Shown here in pieces: positions 63,582 to 64,000 of a stretch of DNA of 64,000 nt. Made by a program: the position numbers and the translations under genes. The stretch's first letter is position 1. Every line of letters begins with the position of its first letter. The DNA is taken from NCBI RefSeq assembly GCF_005886345.1, contig NZ_PNEC01000004.1, positions 124,001-188,000 of the forward strand, in the 5' to 3' direction. The notes beneath the pieces were generated by a model. That model made no database searches. It was not told where the DNA came from and worked only from the letters and a program-made list of their open reading frames with translations. Origin of the DNA: Pseudoalteromonas phenolica (GTDB taxonomy: Bacteria; Pseudomonadota; Gammaproteobacteria; Enterobacterales; Alteromonadaceae).

Positions 63582-64000
63582 ATGGGTGTATTAGTAGGCC
63601 GCAAGGCACCTGACTTTACAGCAGCAGCAGTATTAGGTAACGGTGAGATCGTTGATGGTTACAACCTTCACGAGCGTATTAAAGGTAAAAAAGCGGTTGT
63701 ATTCTTTTACCCACTAGACTTCACTTTCGTTTGTCCTTCAGAGCTAATCGCTTTCGACAAGCGTTACGACGAGTTCCAAAAGCGTGGTGTTGAAGTTATC
63801 GGTGTTTCAATCGATTCTCAATTCTCACACAACGCATGGCGTAACACACCAGTAAACGAAGGTGGTATTGGTCCAGTTAAATACGACTTAGTTGCTGACG
63901 TTAAGCACGAAATCTGTCAAGCATACGACGTTGAGCACCCAGAAGCTGGTGTTGCTTTCCGTGGTTCATTCCTAATCGACGCTGAAGGTAACGTACGTCA
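63582..64000 (+). CDS. 2-Cys peroxiredoxin, truncated by the window edge
   Basis: The 139 visible residues are the first two thirds of a typical AhpC/TSA-type peroxiredoxin: GRKAPDFTAAAVLGNG, then FFYPLDFTFVCPSELIAF with peroxidatic Cys51, VSIDSQFSHNAW and GVAFRGSFLIDAEG. The resolving Cys would lie beyond the edge. Such enzymes reduce hydrogen peroxide and organic peroxides. TTGGAG precedes the ATG, and codon use is biased to abundant-tRNA codons, as in highly expressed genes. Whether it is AhpC proper cannot be judged, since ahpF is not visible. Confidence 0.93.
   Translation, partial: MGVLVGRKAPDFTAAAVLGNGEIVDGYNLHERIKGKKAVVFFYPLDFTFVCPSELIAFDKRYDEFQKRGVEVIGVSIDSQFSHNAWRNTPVNEGGIGPVKYDLVADVKHEICQAYDVEHPEAGVAFRGSFLIDAEGNVR

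Overview
The window reads as the chromosome of an AT-rich marine gammaproteobacterium of the order Alteromonadales, most likely Pseudoalteromonas. The grounds are the gene content (short PutA with a divergent Lrp-type PutR, Gsk inosine-guanosine kinase, 1290-residue PurL, FadR beside DsbB, the YdbH-YnbE-YdbL set, DUF3581 and YgjV-like proteins), abundant secreted lipoproteins and tandem tRNA arrays. The genus is an inference from protein character; no rRNA is present.

Layout. 1-7.3 kb: end of an unknown membrane protein, a GspB-like secretion protein, an HD-GYP phosphodiesterase, and the proline utilisation pair putA/putR. 7.3-13.4 kb: a large lipoprotein, a Crp/Fnr regulator with a perfect palindrome in front of it, a YgjV-like protein, a periplasmic amidohydrolase and small proteins. 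13.4-20.4 kb: an inverted-repeat element, proB, a diguanylate cyclase, a membrane-anchored glutaredoxin, gltX, a DUF3581 protein and an RhlE-like helicase. 20.5-24.3 kb: a 1254-residue hybrid sensor kinase with a long acidic linker carrying repeated tryptophan motifs. 24.5-28.4 kb: a strong promoter, seven intact tRNA genes (Phe and Thr alternating), one decayed tRNA-Phe, and a small integrated island. The island lies between the last tRNA-Phe and a 48-bp copy of its 3' end; it carries a secreted discoidin/fibrinogen-like protein and an integrase remnant, and the probable original tRNA terminator now lies beyond it. 28.4-38.4 kb: housekeeping genes (HPF family, glsA, gsk, tadA, mltF, purL), a MITE-like repeat between gsk and tadA, and a second degenerate purL 3' end behind purL. 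38.4-45.7 kb: a MacAB-like ABC export system with its own NtrC-type regulator and kinase; a sigma-54-like promoter and two upstream dyads precede the adaptor gene. 46.1-49.3 kb: ydbH-ynbE-ydbL. 49.4-59 kb: mostly secreted proteins and lipoproteins, including a YHYH protein, a short M9-type peptidase and a PuuB-like oxidoreductase. 59-64 kb: ndh, yebG with a consensus LexA box, a ComEA-like protein, dsbB, fadR with a candidate operator, and the start of a 2-Cys peroxiredoxin.

The most notable items are the tRNA-Phe island and its displaced terminator, the self-contained sigma-54-regulated exporter module, the purL recombination scar, the two inverted-repeat elements, and the tryptophan repeats in the hybrid kinase. 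I found no CRISPR array, transposase gene or prophage. No new defence system could be supported.
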